Source: Foliimonas ilicis (lineage in GTDB: Bacteria > Pseudomonadota > Alphaproteobacteria > Rhizobiales > Rhizobiaceae). Taken from it: a stretch of DNA of 64,000 nt. Both the position numbers and the translations under genes were made by a program. Position 1 is the first letter of the stretch; each line of letters starts with the position of its first letter. The stretch spans positions 1-64,000 of the forward strand of contig NZ_JBDUUH010000003.1 in NCBI RefSeq assembly GCF_039939195.1, read 5' to 3'. The notes under the pieces were generated by a model, which was not told where the DNA came from, made no database searches, and was given only the letters and a program-made list of their open reading frames with translations. This document shows, in pieces, positions 52,841-63,094 of the stretch.

Positions 52841-53539
52841 TCAGTCGATGATCTGGTAGAAGGGTTCCATGCGCTCGCGCGATGAAAGAATGTGCTCGGC
52901 CATCGCTTTTCGCGCGGCGTCTGCGTCGCCGCGTTCCATGGCTTGCACGATCAGCAGATGTTCTTTTACGGCTTCTTCGGCCACAGCCGAATGATAGCGC
53001 AAGCGGAACAGATGCATGTGAGCGTAGAGCCGATCCAGTGTCTCGGCGATCACCTCATTGCCGCATAGATGCACGATCAATGCGTGAAACTGGCCGTCGA
53101 GCAGGGCAAAGCGCCCGTAGTTCGCGCGTGTGTCAGCCGCGACGAGTTGCTTCATCTCCTTGCAGAGACCCTGAAGCTGCCGAATCGTCTCATCATTGGC
53201 GTTCGTTGTTGCAAGAAACGTCGCTTCCGGCTCGATCAACAGGCGCATGGCATAGACATCGCGAAACCGTGCACTGGAAGGCATGGGCGCTGCGCTGTAG
53301 CCGGAATTGAACTTCTTTACGACGAGCCCTTCCGATTCAAGACGGATGAGCGCCGCACGCACCGGCGTCTGCGAAACGCCGAAGTCCCGCGCCAGGGCAT
53401 CGACCGACATGCGCTCTCCCGGAGGTATGCGCAGGGCGATCAGATCGGAGACGATCGCATGGTAGACGTCGTCGCCGATTGAGTGCCGCTGGGCGAGCTT
53501 TGCCCTTGCTGTTTCTAACTCCATGGGTGGGAAACTCAT
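52841..53539 (-). CDS. GntR-family transcriptional regulator, FCD subfamily
   Basis: This 232-residue regulator has a GntR winged helix (LIALRIPPGERMSVDALARD followed by FGVSQTPVRAALIRLESEGLV) and an FCD domain with LDGQFHALIV and HLLIVQAM supplying metal-type histidines. It is divergent from the TRAP operon at 53725, and three copies of an ATCGTAT-type element lie between. It probably represses both directions until the sugar acid is present. The start is uncertain: Met 53539 follows GGCAGGA; upstream in-frame codons at 53566 and 53593 would extend it. Confidence 0.88.
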   Translation of the reverse strand: MSFPPMELETARAKLAQRHSIGDDVYHAIVSDLIALRIPPGERMSVDALARDFGVSQTPVRAALIRLESEGLVVKKFNSGYSAAPMPSSARFRDVYAMRLLIEPEATFLATTNANDETIRQLQGLCKEMKQLVAADTRANYGRFALLDGQFHALIVHLCGNEVIAETLDRLYAHMHLFRLRYHSAVAEEAVKEHLLIVQAMERGDADAARKAMAEHILSSRERMEPFYQIID

Positions 53540-53604
53540 GTCCTGCCTGATTGTTGCCGAATGCATTCTGCCACGAGAACTGGAAGCTTGCATCGCGGAT
53601 TTCT

Positions 53605-53642
53605 ATCGTATATGGGATTAAATATCGTATCGGATATACGAT
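53605..53642. promoter_or_regulatory. Candidate GntR operator array
   Basis: ATCGTATAT (53605-53613), ATCGTAT (53624-53630) and its inverse ATACGAT (53636-53642) are spaced closely in the divergent region. The last two form a perfect 7-bp inverted repeat with a 5-bp spacer. They are the likely sites of the adjacent GntR regulator. Confidence 0.55.
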
Positions 53643-53724
53643 GTAAAGGGCATCGTCTCGATAGGAGCGATCGCTTTGAGAGGAAGTTGAACTCGACAAG
53701 GTTGAACCTCGGGAGGAGGCACGA

Positions 53725-54705
53725 ATGACTTATTTTTCAAGGATTGCGCAGGGAATTTTGCTCGGAGGAATGGTGGCGTTTTCCGCGCCGCTCTATGCAA
53801 AAGATTTCAATATCGCCATGACCCCGCCTGAAGAATCGCACTACGGCGCTGCTGCAAAAGCATTCAAGGCGAAGATCGAGGAACTGTCCGGCGGCGATAT
53901 CAAGGTCAATATCAAGTCCAACGGCGTCCTTGGCGGCGAGCGCGAGATTCTCGAAGGCATGCAGATCGGCTCGATCGAGATGGGTGTCACATCCACCGGG
54001 CCTGTCGGCGGCTTTGTGCCTGAAACCTACGTTCTGGATCTTCCATTCCTGTTCAAGTCCTATGACTCGGCACGTGCAATTCTGGACGGCCCGATAGGTC
54101 AGGAGTTGCTCGACAAGTTCGAACCGCAAGGCATCATGGCGCTTGGCTGGGGTGAGAACGGCTTCCGCCACATCACCAATTCGCGCAAGCCGATTGTCTT
54201 GCCGTCCGACCTGCAGGACATGAAAATCCGCACCATGGAAAACGACATCCATCTGAAGTCGTTTCAGGCTGCGGGCTCTGCGCCCACGCCTATGAGCTGG
54301 ACCGAGGTCATCACCGCTCTTCAGCAGGGCACCATTGACGGCCAGGAAACGCCGATGTCGATCTTCATCGCAAACCGCATATGGGAAGTGCAGAAATACG
54401 CGACCCTGACCGGACATTTCTACTCGCCGGCAATCATCATGATGTCGAAGATCCATTGGGACGGGCTGAGCGAGGAAGAGCAGGGCTGGGTCCGCGAAGC
54501 GGCAAAAGCCGGTGTTGAAGCCAACCGCGCATATGTTTCCAAGAATGAAGTCGAAGGCCTGGCAACGCTCCGCGAGAATGGCATGGAAGTTGTCGATAGC
54601 GTCGATCAGGAAGCTTTCGCCGAAGTTGTAGCCCCGGTGTATGAAGACTTTTCCAAGCAGTACGGCACTGAAATGCTCGATCGCATCCGCGACGCGCAGA
54701 AGTAA
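53725..54705 (+). CDS. TRAP transporter substrate-binding protein, DctP family
   Basis: This 326-residue periplasmic protein has a signal peptide (MTYFSRIAQGILLGGMVAF, cleaved near LYA-K). Family segments include LDLPFLFKSYDSARAILDG, NGFRHITNSRKPIVLPSDL and GTIDGQETPMSIF. The conserved arginine for carboxylate binding is likely in DMKIRTMEN. It supplies the DctQ/DctM pair and defines the ligand, probably a hydroxylated carboxylate. The start has GGGAGGA upstream. Confidence 0.93.
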   Translation: MTYFSRIAQGILLGGMVAFSAPLYAKDFNIAMTPPEESHYGAAAKAFKAKIEELSGGDIKVNIKSNGVLGGEREILEGMQIGSIEMGVTSTGPVGGFVPETYVLDLPFLFKSYDSARAILDGPIGQELLDKFEPQGIMALGWGENGFRHITNSRKPIVLPSDLQDMKIRTMENDIHLKSFQAAGSAPTPMSWTEVITALQQGTIDGQETPMSIFIANRIWEVQKYATLTGHFYSPAIIMMSKIHWDGLSEEEQGWVREAAKAGVEANRAYVSKNEVEGLATLRENGMEVVDSVDQEAFAEVVAPVYEDFSKQYGTEMLDRIRDAQK

Positions 54706-54712
54706 GCATGCC

Positions 54713-54737
54713 GGCGCGGCAGAATGACTGCCGCGCC
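54713..54737 (+). terminator. Hairpin after the TRAP binding-protein gene
   Basis: GGCGCGGCAG (54713-54722) pairs perfectly with CTGCCGCGCC (54728-54737) around AATGA. It begins 8 bp after the stop codon, with no U-run, so it is more likely stabilising than terminating. Confidence 0.65.
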
Positions 54738-54774
54738 ATAGCTTCCAAATCACAGAATTGAGGGAGGAGACGTG

Positions 54775-55262
54775 ATGCGCTCAAGGCTCGCATCCGCCAG
54801 CGAACGGCTAATTTCGCTGACGCATAATATTTCTGCCGTTTTGCTGGCCGTCGCGACCGCGCTCGTGTCCATACAAGTCATCACGCGCTTCGGCATTGGT
54901 CATGCTGCCGCGTGGACGGAAATCGTAGCGCGCGGGGTCGTGGTCTGGATGGTGTTCATGGTCTCCGGCGCTGGTTTTCGCTACGGCGCGATGATCCCGC
55001 TGGAATTCATTCGTGACATCGTCCCGGCGCCTATCAAGCGCGTGGTCATGATCGCGGTGACGACGCTGGTGCTTGTGTTTCTCGGCGTTCTGGCCTGGTA
55101 CGGCACGATGATGGCGCTGCGGGTCAGCGGCCAGAAGATCGCTATGCTTCATATTTCGATGGCCTGGTTTTACGCGGCCATTCCGGTCGGTGCGGCACTT
55201 GCTGTCCCAGGCATCCTTCTCGCCCACTTCTCCCCCCGCGAACTTTCGAAGGACATGCACGA

Positions 55263-55266
<4 letters not shown>
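54775..55266 (+). CDS. TRAP transporter small permease, DctQ family
   Basis: This 163-residue membrane protein has four helices and the family motif WTEIVARGVVVWMVFMVSGAG. ATG 54775 has AGGGAGGA at the right distance; the adjacent GTG 54772 is less likely. Its stop overlaps the DctM start by 4 bp. Confidence 0.92.
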
Positions 55267-56543
<1,277 letters not shown>

Positions 56544-56552
56544 TGAAGTGGC

Positions 56553-56582
56553 ATCGCGCGTCGATTTTCACCGACGCGCGAT
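56553..56582 (+). terminator. Hairpin between TRAP genes and dehydrogenases
   Basis: ATCGCGCGTCG (56553-56563) pairs perfectly with CGACGCGCGAT (56572-56582) around an 8-base loop. No T-run follows, so transcription probably continues into the dehydrogenase genes, 33 bp downstream. Confidence 0.65.
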
Positions 56583-56615
56583 CCTCCCGAAAGCAGAAGA
56601 ACGACAAGGACTGCA

Positions 56616-57650
56616 ATGCCACGCTTGAACGAAATCAGATCTGCCGGACTTGCCGCATTGAAGGCGGCTGGCGTCGCGGACGTAGACGCAGAGACGCAAC
56701 TGTCCCTGCTGCTCGAAGCGGAGTTGCGGGGCACGGCGTCACATGGCCTTCTGCGGCTTCCACGCATCGTTGAGCGGATTGCGAGCGGGGCAACCAATCC
56801 CGCAAGTCGCGGAAAACATAGCTGGCGGGGCCATGCACTTCTCGACGTCGATGGTGAGCATGGACTAGGTCCGGTTGTCGCTATGGCCGCGTTGGAAGAG
56901 GTATCCGCCCGTGCCAGGGAAACCGGTATCGCAGCAGCGGCAATCCGCAACTGCGACCATCTCGGAATGCTTGCCTGGTATGCCGAACACGTCGCGAAAC
57001 AGGGGCAAATCCTGATCGGCATGACGATCAGCGAGGCATTGGTCCATCCATGGGGCGGCAGGCGCGCAATGCTTGGCACCAATCCGATCGCGATTGGCAT
57101 TCCCGCAGACCCGGAACCTTTCGTTCTGGATATGGCGACCAGCCTCGTTTCCATGGGCAAGATTCACGATTACGCCAATCGCGGCGAGCCCGTCCCCGAC
57201 GATTGGGCGCTTGATGCGGATGGCAATCCGACGACTGATGCCGAAGCCGCCAAGAAAGGCTCGATCGCCCCGTTCGGCGGAGCCAAGGGTTATGCTTTAG
57301 GCCTCGCATTCGAGCTCCTCGTTACAAGCCTCACCGGTGCCGCTATCGGCACGGACGTCAAAGGCACGCTGGATTCGCACAACGCCTGCAACAAGGGCGA
57401 TGTCTTTATCGTGCTGGAACCGGCGAGCGGCATGGCGTCCGTCATTGCCCGTTTCATGGATCAGGTGCGCGCTACCGATCCGGCTGACGTAAATTTTCCA
57501 GTTCGCATACCCGGCGACAGGGCGCTGCAGACGCGTGATACGCTGTTGGACGACGACATCCGTTTGGCTCCTGAAATCTGGGAGCGTATTCAAATACTTG
57601 CCAAGAAAGAGCGCCTGACGGGCGAAGAGGAGAATAACCATGCGGCTTGA
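56616..57650 (+). CDS. Ldh family (malate/L-lactate-type) oxidoreductase
   Basis: This 344-residue LDH2/MDH2-fold dehydrogenase has AELRGTASHGLLRLPRIVER-type sequence near residue 30, with the family's HG pair, and GAKGYALGLAFELL near 220 with a GNPTTDA loop before it. It is a second, distinct member beside the 13357-14436 protein. It probably oxidises the imported hydroxyacid. ATG 56616 is used; its end overlaps the next gene by 11 bp. Confidence 0.88.
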   Translation: MPRLNEIRSAGLAALKAAGVADVDAETQLSLLLEAELRGTASHGLLRLPRIVERIASGATNPASRGKHSWRGHALLDVDGEHGLGPVVAMAALEEVSARARETGIAAAAIRNCDHLGMLAWYAEHVAKQGQILIGMTISEALVHPWGGRRAMLGTNPIAIGIPADPEPFVLDMATSLVSMGKIHDYANRGEPVPDDWALDADGNPTTDAEAAKKGSIAPFGGAKGYALGLAFELLVTSLTGAAIGTDVKGTLDSHNACNKGDVFIVLEPASGMASVIARFMDQVRATDPADVNFPVRIPGDRALQTRDTLLDDDIRLAPEIWERIQILAKKERLTGEEENNHAA

Positions 57651-58851
57651 TTATGGTGTGACGCGCGCACCTGCACGGCTTCTGTTCGGACCCGGCCAGC
57701 GTCGCGCGATAGGACGTGCCGCTGCCGATCTTGGGAAGCGCGTGCTGATTTGCACTGACAAGCGTTTTGCGCAATTGCCGGTGATGAGCGAAATCCTCGA
57801 CGATCTGAAGGCGCATGAACTGGACGCGATCGTTTTCGATGCGACCGAAGCGGAATTGCCGCTCGCCGGCATTCTGGAATGCGTCGAAACCTTTCGCGAT
57901 TTCGACCCGGAAGTGGTGATCGGGCTTGGCGGCGGCAGCTGCCTGGATCTCGCGAAACTGGTGAGCTTGCTGCTGTCTTATCCTGGCCCGCTCTCTCAGT
58001 ATTACGGAGAGTTCAAGGTGCCCGGCCCGATCCGCCCGCTGATCGCTGTTCCAACGACGTCCGGCACCGGTTCGGAAGTAACGCCGGTTGCAGTACTTGC
58101 CGATCCTGAGCGGACGATGAAGGTCGGCATTTCAAGCCCGGCGCTCATTCCGCATACGGCAATCTGCGATCCTGAATTGACGCTGTCCTGCCCCAAGGCG
58201 TTGACGGCAATTTCAGGTGCCGATGCCTTGGCGCATGCCATTGAGGCGTTTGCTGCGGTCGCGCGCCCGGCCGATCCGCAAATGGCGATGGAGCGGGTTT
58301 TCGTCGGCAAGAATACGCTGAGCGACCAATATGCGCTCAGCGCAATCAAGCTCATATTTTCCAACCTCGAACGCGCCGTGGAAAATGGTGAAGACATCGA
58401 GGCGCGCTCGGCGGTCATGCTGGCGTCAACCTATGCTGGTCTTGCATTCGGCAGCGGCGGCACAGCCGCGGCGCACGCCATACAATATCCGGTAGGTGCG
58501 GAAACACATACCGCGCACGGGCTGGGTGTGGGCATATTGCTGCCCTACACGATGGACTTCAATGCCTCCGCTGCCGCTGCTGATTATGCAGAGATTGGGC
58601 GTGCGATAGGGGTGGCCACAGCAGCAGATTCCGATGAAAAGGCTGCAACGGTGGCAATTGCAAGCGTGCGGGAATTGTTTGCCCGCATCGGAATTCCGGC
58701 GACTCTAAGAGAAATCAAAATCGCGGATGATAGGCTCGATGCGCTTGCCGAATTGTCGATGAACGCAGCGCGTCTCGTCGAGAACAATCCGATGCCGCTG
58801 AACCCCGGTGCAATCAAATCCATACTGACGCGTGCCCTGAGCGGGATTTAA
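57640..58851 (+). CDS. Iron-containing alcohol dehydrogenase
   Basis: This 403-residue group III alcohol dehydrogenase has the NAD motif GLGGGSCLDLAK near residue 90, TTSGTGSEVTPVAVL near 140, and iron ligands in DALAHAIEAF and AAHAIQYPVG...HGLGVGILLP. Relatives oxidise 4-hydroxybutyrate, 1,3-propanediol, lactaldehyde or maleylacetate (in reverse). The next gene is a succinate-semialdehyde-type dehydrogenase, so an alcohol-to-aldehyde-to-acid step is likely. It overlaps the preceding gene by 11 bp. Confidence 0.9.
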   Translation: MRLDYGVTRAPARLLFGPGQRRAIGRAAADLGKRVLICTDKRFAQLPVMSEILDDLKAHELDAIVFDATEAELPLAGILECVETFRDFDPEVVIGLGGGSCLDLAKLVSLLLSYPGPLSQYYGEFKVPGPIRPLIAVPTTSGTGSEVTPVAVLADPERTMKVGISSPALIPHTAICDPELTLSCPKALTAISGADALAHAIEAFAAVARPADPQMAMERVFVGKNTLSDQYALSAIKLIFSNLERAVENGEDIEARSAVMLASTYAGLAFGSGGTAAAHAIQYPVGAETHTAHGLGVGILLPYTMDFNASAAAADYAEIGRAIGVATAADSDEKAATVAIASVRELFARIGIPATLREIKIADDRLDALAELSMNAARLVENNPMPLNPGAIKSILTRALSGI

Positions 58852-58880
58852 GCCGCGCACGAGAACTGAAAGAGGAAATT

Positions 58881-60323
58881 ATGACTGAGATGAATTACCC
58901 AACGGACCTCTTCATCGGCGGCAAATGGCGGAAGGGCAGCCGGGACAACCGTATTGCCGTGATAAATCCTTCAGATGGTGCTGTGCTCGATCGCGTTGCC
59001 GACGCGGATGCAGGCGATGCGATCGCCGCCGTTGATGCTGCAGCCAATGCCGCATCGGCATGGGCCGCAACGCCTGCGCGCAAGCGGTCTGAAATCCTGC
59101 GCAAATGCTTTGAGCTGATGACGCGCGATGCGGAAGCTTTGGCCCGTTTAATCTCCCTCGAAAACGGCAAGGCGCTCAAAGATGCGCGTGGTGAAGTCGC
59201 ATATGCGGCAGAGTTTTTCCGCTGGTTTGCGGAAGAGGCGGTGCGCATAAATGGCGATCTTTCCGTTGCACCATCCGGCGCGAACCGCATTCTCGTGCAG
59301 TATCAGCCGATCGGTGTTTCACTGATGATCACGCCGTGGAATTTCCCGGCTGCAATGGCAACGCGCAAGATCGCACCGGCATTGGCAGCGGGTTGCACAT
59401 GCGTCTTGAAACCCGCCACGGAAACCCCGTTGACGGCCTATGCCGTAGCGAAAATATTGAGCGAAGCGGGCGTTCCCGATGGTGTCGTCAATGTCATCAC
59501 TTCTTCCACGACCTCGGAAGTTGTGAATGCGATGCTCGACGATCCGCGTGTCAGGAAGCTGTCCTTCACGGGTTCGACCGAGGTTGGACGCATCCTTCTC
59601 CGCAAGGCGGCAGATCAGGTCATTCATTGCTCGATGGAACTGGGCGGAAACGCGCCATTTGTCGTTTTCGACGACGCCGATATGGACAAGGCCATCGAGG
59701 GCGCGATGGTCGCAAAAATGCGCAATGGCGGTGAGGCATGCACCGCAGCCAACAGGCTCTATGTTCAGCGCGGCGTGGCTGACGAATTCGCCCGCCGTCT
59801 GGCGGCGCGCATGGCGGCGATGAAGGTGGGTGCCGGTGCGGATGCCGACACCGATTGCGGACCGCTGGTGAATGCCGCTGCCGTCAACAAGGTTGCAGAA
59901 CTGGTGGATGACGCGGTTTCGCGTGGAGCCAAAATTCTTTGCGGTGGAAAGAAAAGCGGTGGGCAGGGATATTTCTATCCGCCGACAGTTCTGGTCGATG
60001 TGCCGGAAGACGCGGCATTGGCGCGGGAAGAAATTTTCGGCCCCGTTGCTCCGGTATACGTCTTCGATACGGAAGAAGAGGCGATAAGGCTCGCCAACGA
60101 TACCGAATATGGACTGGTCGCTTATGTCTATACGACCGATCTTTCGCGCGGCCTGCGAGTCTGCGAACGGATCGAAGCCGGGATGCTGGCGCTTAATCGC
60201 GGTCTGGTATCAGATCCTGCCGCGCCGTTTGGCGGGGTCAAGCAGAGTGGCCTTGGTCGCGAAGGTGCGCATCACGGCATGCTTGAATTCATGGAAGCAA
60301 AGTACATCGCGACCGATTGGTAA
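58881..60323 (+). CDS. NAD(P)-dependent aldehyde dehydrogenase, succinate-semialdehyde type
   Basis: This 480-residue enzyme has TPWNFPAAM near 153, MELGGNAPFVVF near 255 and the catalytic Cys in NGGEACTAANR. The Asn after the Gly-Gly pair (GGNAPF) is typical of succinate/glutarate semialdehyde dehydrogenases (GabD). It probably oxidises the aldehyde produced by the iron alcohol dehydrogenase. It lies 29 bp after that gene. Confidence 0.9.
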   Translation: MTEMNYPTDLFIGGKWRKGSRDNRIAVINPSDGAVLDRVADADAGDAIAAVDAAANAASAWAATPARKRSEILRKCFELMTRDAEALARLISLENGKALKDARGEVAYAAEFFRWFAEEAVRINGDLSVAPSGANRILVQYQPIGVSLMITPWNFPAAMATRKIAPALAAGCTCVLKPATETPLTAYAVAKILSEAGVPDGVVNVITSSTTSEVVNAMLDDPRVRKLSFTGSTEVGRILLRKAADQVIHCSMELGGNAPFVVFDDADMDKAIEGAMVAKMRNGGEACTAANRLYVQRGVADEFARRLAARMAAMKVGAGADADTDCGPLVNAAAVNKVAELVDDAVSRGAKILCGGKKSGGQGYFYPPTVLVDVPEDAALAREEIFGPVAPVYVFDTEEEAIRLANDTEYGLVAYVYTTDLSRGLRVCERIEAGMLALNRGLVSDPAAPFGGVKQSGLGREGAHHGMLEFMEAKYIATDW

Positions 60324-60358
60324 GTCGGCATTTACATTTATTTTGAGGGAGTGCCGAC

Positions 60359-61444
60359 ATGGCGAAATACCGAATTGCAACGATCGAGGGCGATGGCATC
60401 GGCCCGGAGGTCGCACAGGCCACGATGCAGGTTCTCAAGACTGCGTGCGGCTCCAGCACGCTCGATTTTCAGATGTTCGATGGCGGGGCAGGGCATTATG
60501 TAAAAACCGGCCACGTGCTGCCGGATGATACGTTCGCGGCCTGCCGTGATCTGGATGCCATTCTGCACGGAGCCGCAGGACTGCCGGGCGTTGTTTATCC
60601 TGATGGAACGGAGGTCGGAAACGACCTTCATTTGCGCCTGAGATTCAAGCTCGATCTTTACGCCAATGTCCGCCCGGTAAAGCTCTTGCCGGGTGTGCTT
60701 TCGCCGCTCCGGGCTTTCGACAATGGCGGCATCGATTATGTCATCATCCGTGAAAACACCGAAGGGCTTTATGCGAGCCGTGGCGCCGGCGTGCTTCTGC
60801 GTGACGAGTTCGCTTCCGACAGTCTTGTCATCACCCGCAAGGGGACCGAGCGCGTTGCGAAATTCGCATTCGAGCTGTCGAAAAAGCGAAATGGCGCGCT
60901 GCGCGATGGAAAGCGTCGCGTAACCGTCTGCGACAAGGCCAATATTCTTCGCTCCTACGCATTCTTTCGCGCGGTTTGCGACGATGTTCATGTCAATTAT
61001 CCCGAGGTCGACATCGACTACGCTTACGCCGATGCCATTACCGTCCACATGGTCAAGCGCCCCGATTTCTATGACGTTATCGTCGCGGAAAATATGTTCG
61101 GCGACATCATTTCGGACCTTGGTGCCGCCACTGTCGGCGGCATGGGAATTTCACCTTCTGGCGAAATCGGCGATGGTCACGCGCTTTTCCAGGGCGCACA
61201 CGGTTCCGCGCCGGATATTGCGGGACAAAATCTTGCAAGTCCGGTCGCTACCGTTCTTTCCGGCGTTATGATGCTGCGCTGGCTTGCGGATAAGCATAGT
61301 GATGACGAACTCGCGCAGGCGGCGGATCGGATCGAGACGGCCGTTGGCAAGGTGCTTCTGGAAGGTCACGCCGTACCGCATGATCTTGGCGGCAAGGCCA
61401 CCTGCACCGACGTTACCGATGCGATCTGCCGTGCGATGAATTGA
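60359..61444 (+). CDS. Isocitrate/isopropylmalate dehydrogenase family protein (tartrate/D-malate dehydrogenase-like)
   Basis: This 361-residue beta-decarboxylating dehydrogenase has IEGDGIGPEV at the N-terminus, VIIRENTEGLYA around 132, metal-binding NMFGDIISD near 245 and the NAD-binding HGSAPDIAGQ. This family oxidises and often decarboxylates D-malate, tartrate, isopropylmalate or homoisocitrate. In this operon the likely substrate is a C4-C6 2-hydroxyacid. ATG 60359 follows GAGGGAG. Confidence 0.9.
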   Translation: MAKYRIATIEGDGIGPEVAQATMQVLKTACGSSTLDFQMFDGGAGHYVKTGHVLPDDTFAACRDLDAILHGAAGLPGVVYPDGTEVGNDLHLRLRFKLDLYANVRPVKLLPGVLSPLRAFDNGGIDYVIIRENTEGLYASRGAGVLLRDEFASDSLVITRKGTERVAKFAFELSKKRNGALRDGKRRVTVCDKANILRSYAFFRAVCDDVHVNYPEVDIDYAYADAITVHMVKRPDFYDVIVAENMFGDIISDLGAATVGGMGISPSGEIGDGHALFQGAHGSAPDIAGQNLASPVATVLSGVMMLRWLADKHSDDELAQAADRIETAVGKVLLEGHAVPHDLGGKATCTDVTDAICRAMN

Positions 61445-61457
61445 TAGGGACGATAAA

Positions 61458-62333
61458 ATGACAAAGCCCAAAGTTGGAATGATCGGCGTCGGCCTTATGG
61501 GGCACGGCATTGCGCTCAACGTCGCGAAAAAAGGCTGGCCTCTGGCCTATCTCGACCATCCCGGCAACCAGCCGGCGGACGATCTCAACGAATTGGGTGC
61601 GAAATCGATCAGCGACAAGAACGAACTCGCCCGCCAGAGCGATGTCATCATTCTGTGCGTCAGCGGAACGCCTCAAGTCGAAAGCATTTTGCTTGGGGAT
61701 GAGGGCATATTGAAGTCCATTCGTCCCGGAACGGTCATCATCGATTGCTCGACTGCAATTCCGAGCTCTACCGAAAGCATCGCCGCAGCAACCGCGGCAG
61801 CAGGCGGGCGCTTTCTGGATTCGCCCATGACGCGTACGCCGCTTGAAGCCGCACAGGGACGGCTCAACCTTCTCATCGGCGGTGACAAGGCCCTGTTTGA
61901 GGAAATGCTGCCGCTATTGCAGAGCTTTTCGGAAAACACCTTCTACGCCGGGCCTGCCGGATCGGGGCACAAGCTGAAGCTTTTGCATAATTTCGTATCT
62001 CTCGGCTTTGTGACGCTGTTGGGAGAGGCTGCGGCCTGCGCGAAAAAGGGCGGAATTTCGCCCGAAGTCTTCGTCGATGTGCTGACCAAGGGCGGCGGAT
62101 ATGGCGCGGCCCTTGATCGTGTCGGCCCCTTCGTTCTTTCGGGCGATAATTCCAAGATGAAATTCGCGGTGTCGAACGCGCAGAAAGATCTGTCCTATTA
62201 CGTCAGGATGGCAACCGACCTGGATACGCAAAACGGCGCGGCCTCAGGCGTTCTCTCGTCGTTGAACGACCTCGTTGAAGCTGGCCATGGAGACGCGTAT
62301 CTCTCCGAAATTTCTGCGAAGTTGCAAAAGTAA
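61458..62333 (+). CDS. 3-hydroxyisobutyrate dehydrogenase-family NAD(P)-dependent oxidoreductase
   Basis: This 291-residue beta-hydroxyacid dehydrogenase has GMIGVGLMGHGIALNV at the N-terminus, DSPMTRTPLEAAQGRL near 120 and the catalytic Lys in GSGHKLKLLHN near 175. The substrate loop DSPM replaces the common DAPVSGG, so its acid differs from 3-hydroxyisobutyrate. It is the last gene of the TRAP operon, 13 bp after the isocitrate-type gene. No terminator hairpin is evident downstream. Confidence 0.88.
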   Translation: MTKPKVGMIGVGLMGHGIALNVAKKGWPLAYLDHPGNQPADDLNELGAKSISDKNELARQSDVIILCVSGTPQVESILLGDEGILKSIRPGTVIIDCSTAIPSSTESIAAATAAAGGRFLDSPMTRTPLEAAQGRLNLLIGGDKALFEEMLPLLQSFSENTFYAGPAGSGHKLKLLHNFVSLGFVTLLGEAAACAKKGGISPEVFVDVLTKGGGYGAALDRVGPFVLSGDNSKMKFAVSNAQKDLSYYVRMATDLDTQNGAASGVLSSLNDLVEAGHGDAYLSEISAKLQK

Positions 62334-62421
62334 TTTCGGGGTGTCCTCAACCAATGGGAATAATTTAATAGAATAGAGGTGAAAGAATCCGCATATTTGA
62401 TGCTTGCAGGGGGGTATTTGC

Positions 62422-63069
62422 ATGAAAAGTGCAGCGACAATCTCCAATTCGGCAATTTTAGGCCACAGCTTTAGTCGCGTTTTGTCCGTTGCTTGCGTGG
62501 TATTTGCGGTTTCGGCTCTGCCCGCAATTGCGCAAACCGAGGTGATCGATCGGCTGGATATGCCGGATCCGATCACGCTGGATGGAACGGCACATCAATT
62601 GGCGTGGAGCTCTCAGCCCAATCCGAATTACATCAAGCAGGAATATGTGCCGGCGGGACAGGCAGTGGAGACCTACAGCAGCATGTTGTTGCTGGAAGTT
62701 CTGACTGGCGATCTCGCGCCAATCGATGCGGCCACTGTCCAGATGAATACCTTGATTGAGCGCAAAAGCAAAGACCCGCTTGTAAATATGGATTTGATGC
62801 AAAACGACAAAAGCGGTGAAGTTTTTCTGGACTTCATCGTCTCCTCAAAAGACGCAAACGGTGAGTATATCGTGGAGTGGAATGCGTATCGCTACGTCCG
62901 CCATGTGGATAGAAGCGGCGACAAGGGCCTTTTGTTTTTCGCTGTCAGCCGTCGTGCTTATGGCGATGACAATTCGCGCAGTTTCCTCCAGAATCTGAAG
63001 ACATTGAGGCCTGCTCTGCGCAATGCGCTTGTGAGTTCACCGCTGCCGGATATCGACTGGAATCCGTGA
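62422..63069 (+). CDS. Putative secreted protein of unknown function
   Basis: This 215-residue protein has a signal peptide ending near AIA-Q. The mature part begins TEVIDRLDMPDPITLDGTAH and is acidic, with no recognisable motif. Cysteines are absent after the signal region. ATG 62422 follows AGGGGGG; upstream TTG 62404 is rejected. It stands alone, convergent with the GFA gene. Confidence 0.75.
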   Translation: MKSAATISNSAILGHSFSRVLSVACVVFAVSALPAIAQTEVIDRLDMPDPITLDGTAHQLAWSSQPNPNYIKQEYVPAGQAVETYSSMLLLEVLTGDLAPIDAATVQMNTLIERKSKDPLVNMDLMQNDKSGEVFLDFIVSSKDANGEYIVEWNAYRYVRHVDRSGDKGLLFFAVSRRAYGDDNSRSFLQNLKTLRPALRNALVSSPLPDIDWNP

Positions 63070-63094
63070 CAGTCGCTTTCTTTCAACTACACAA

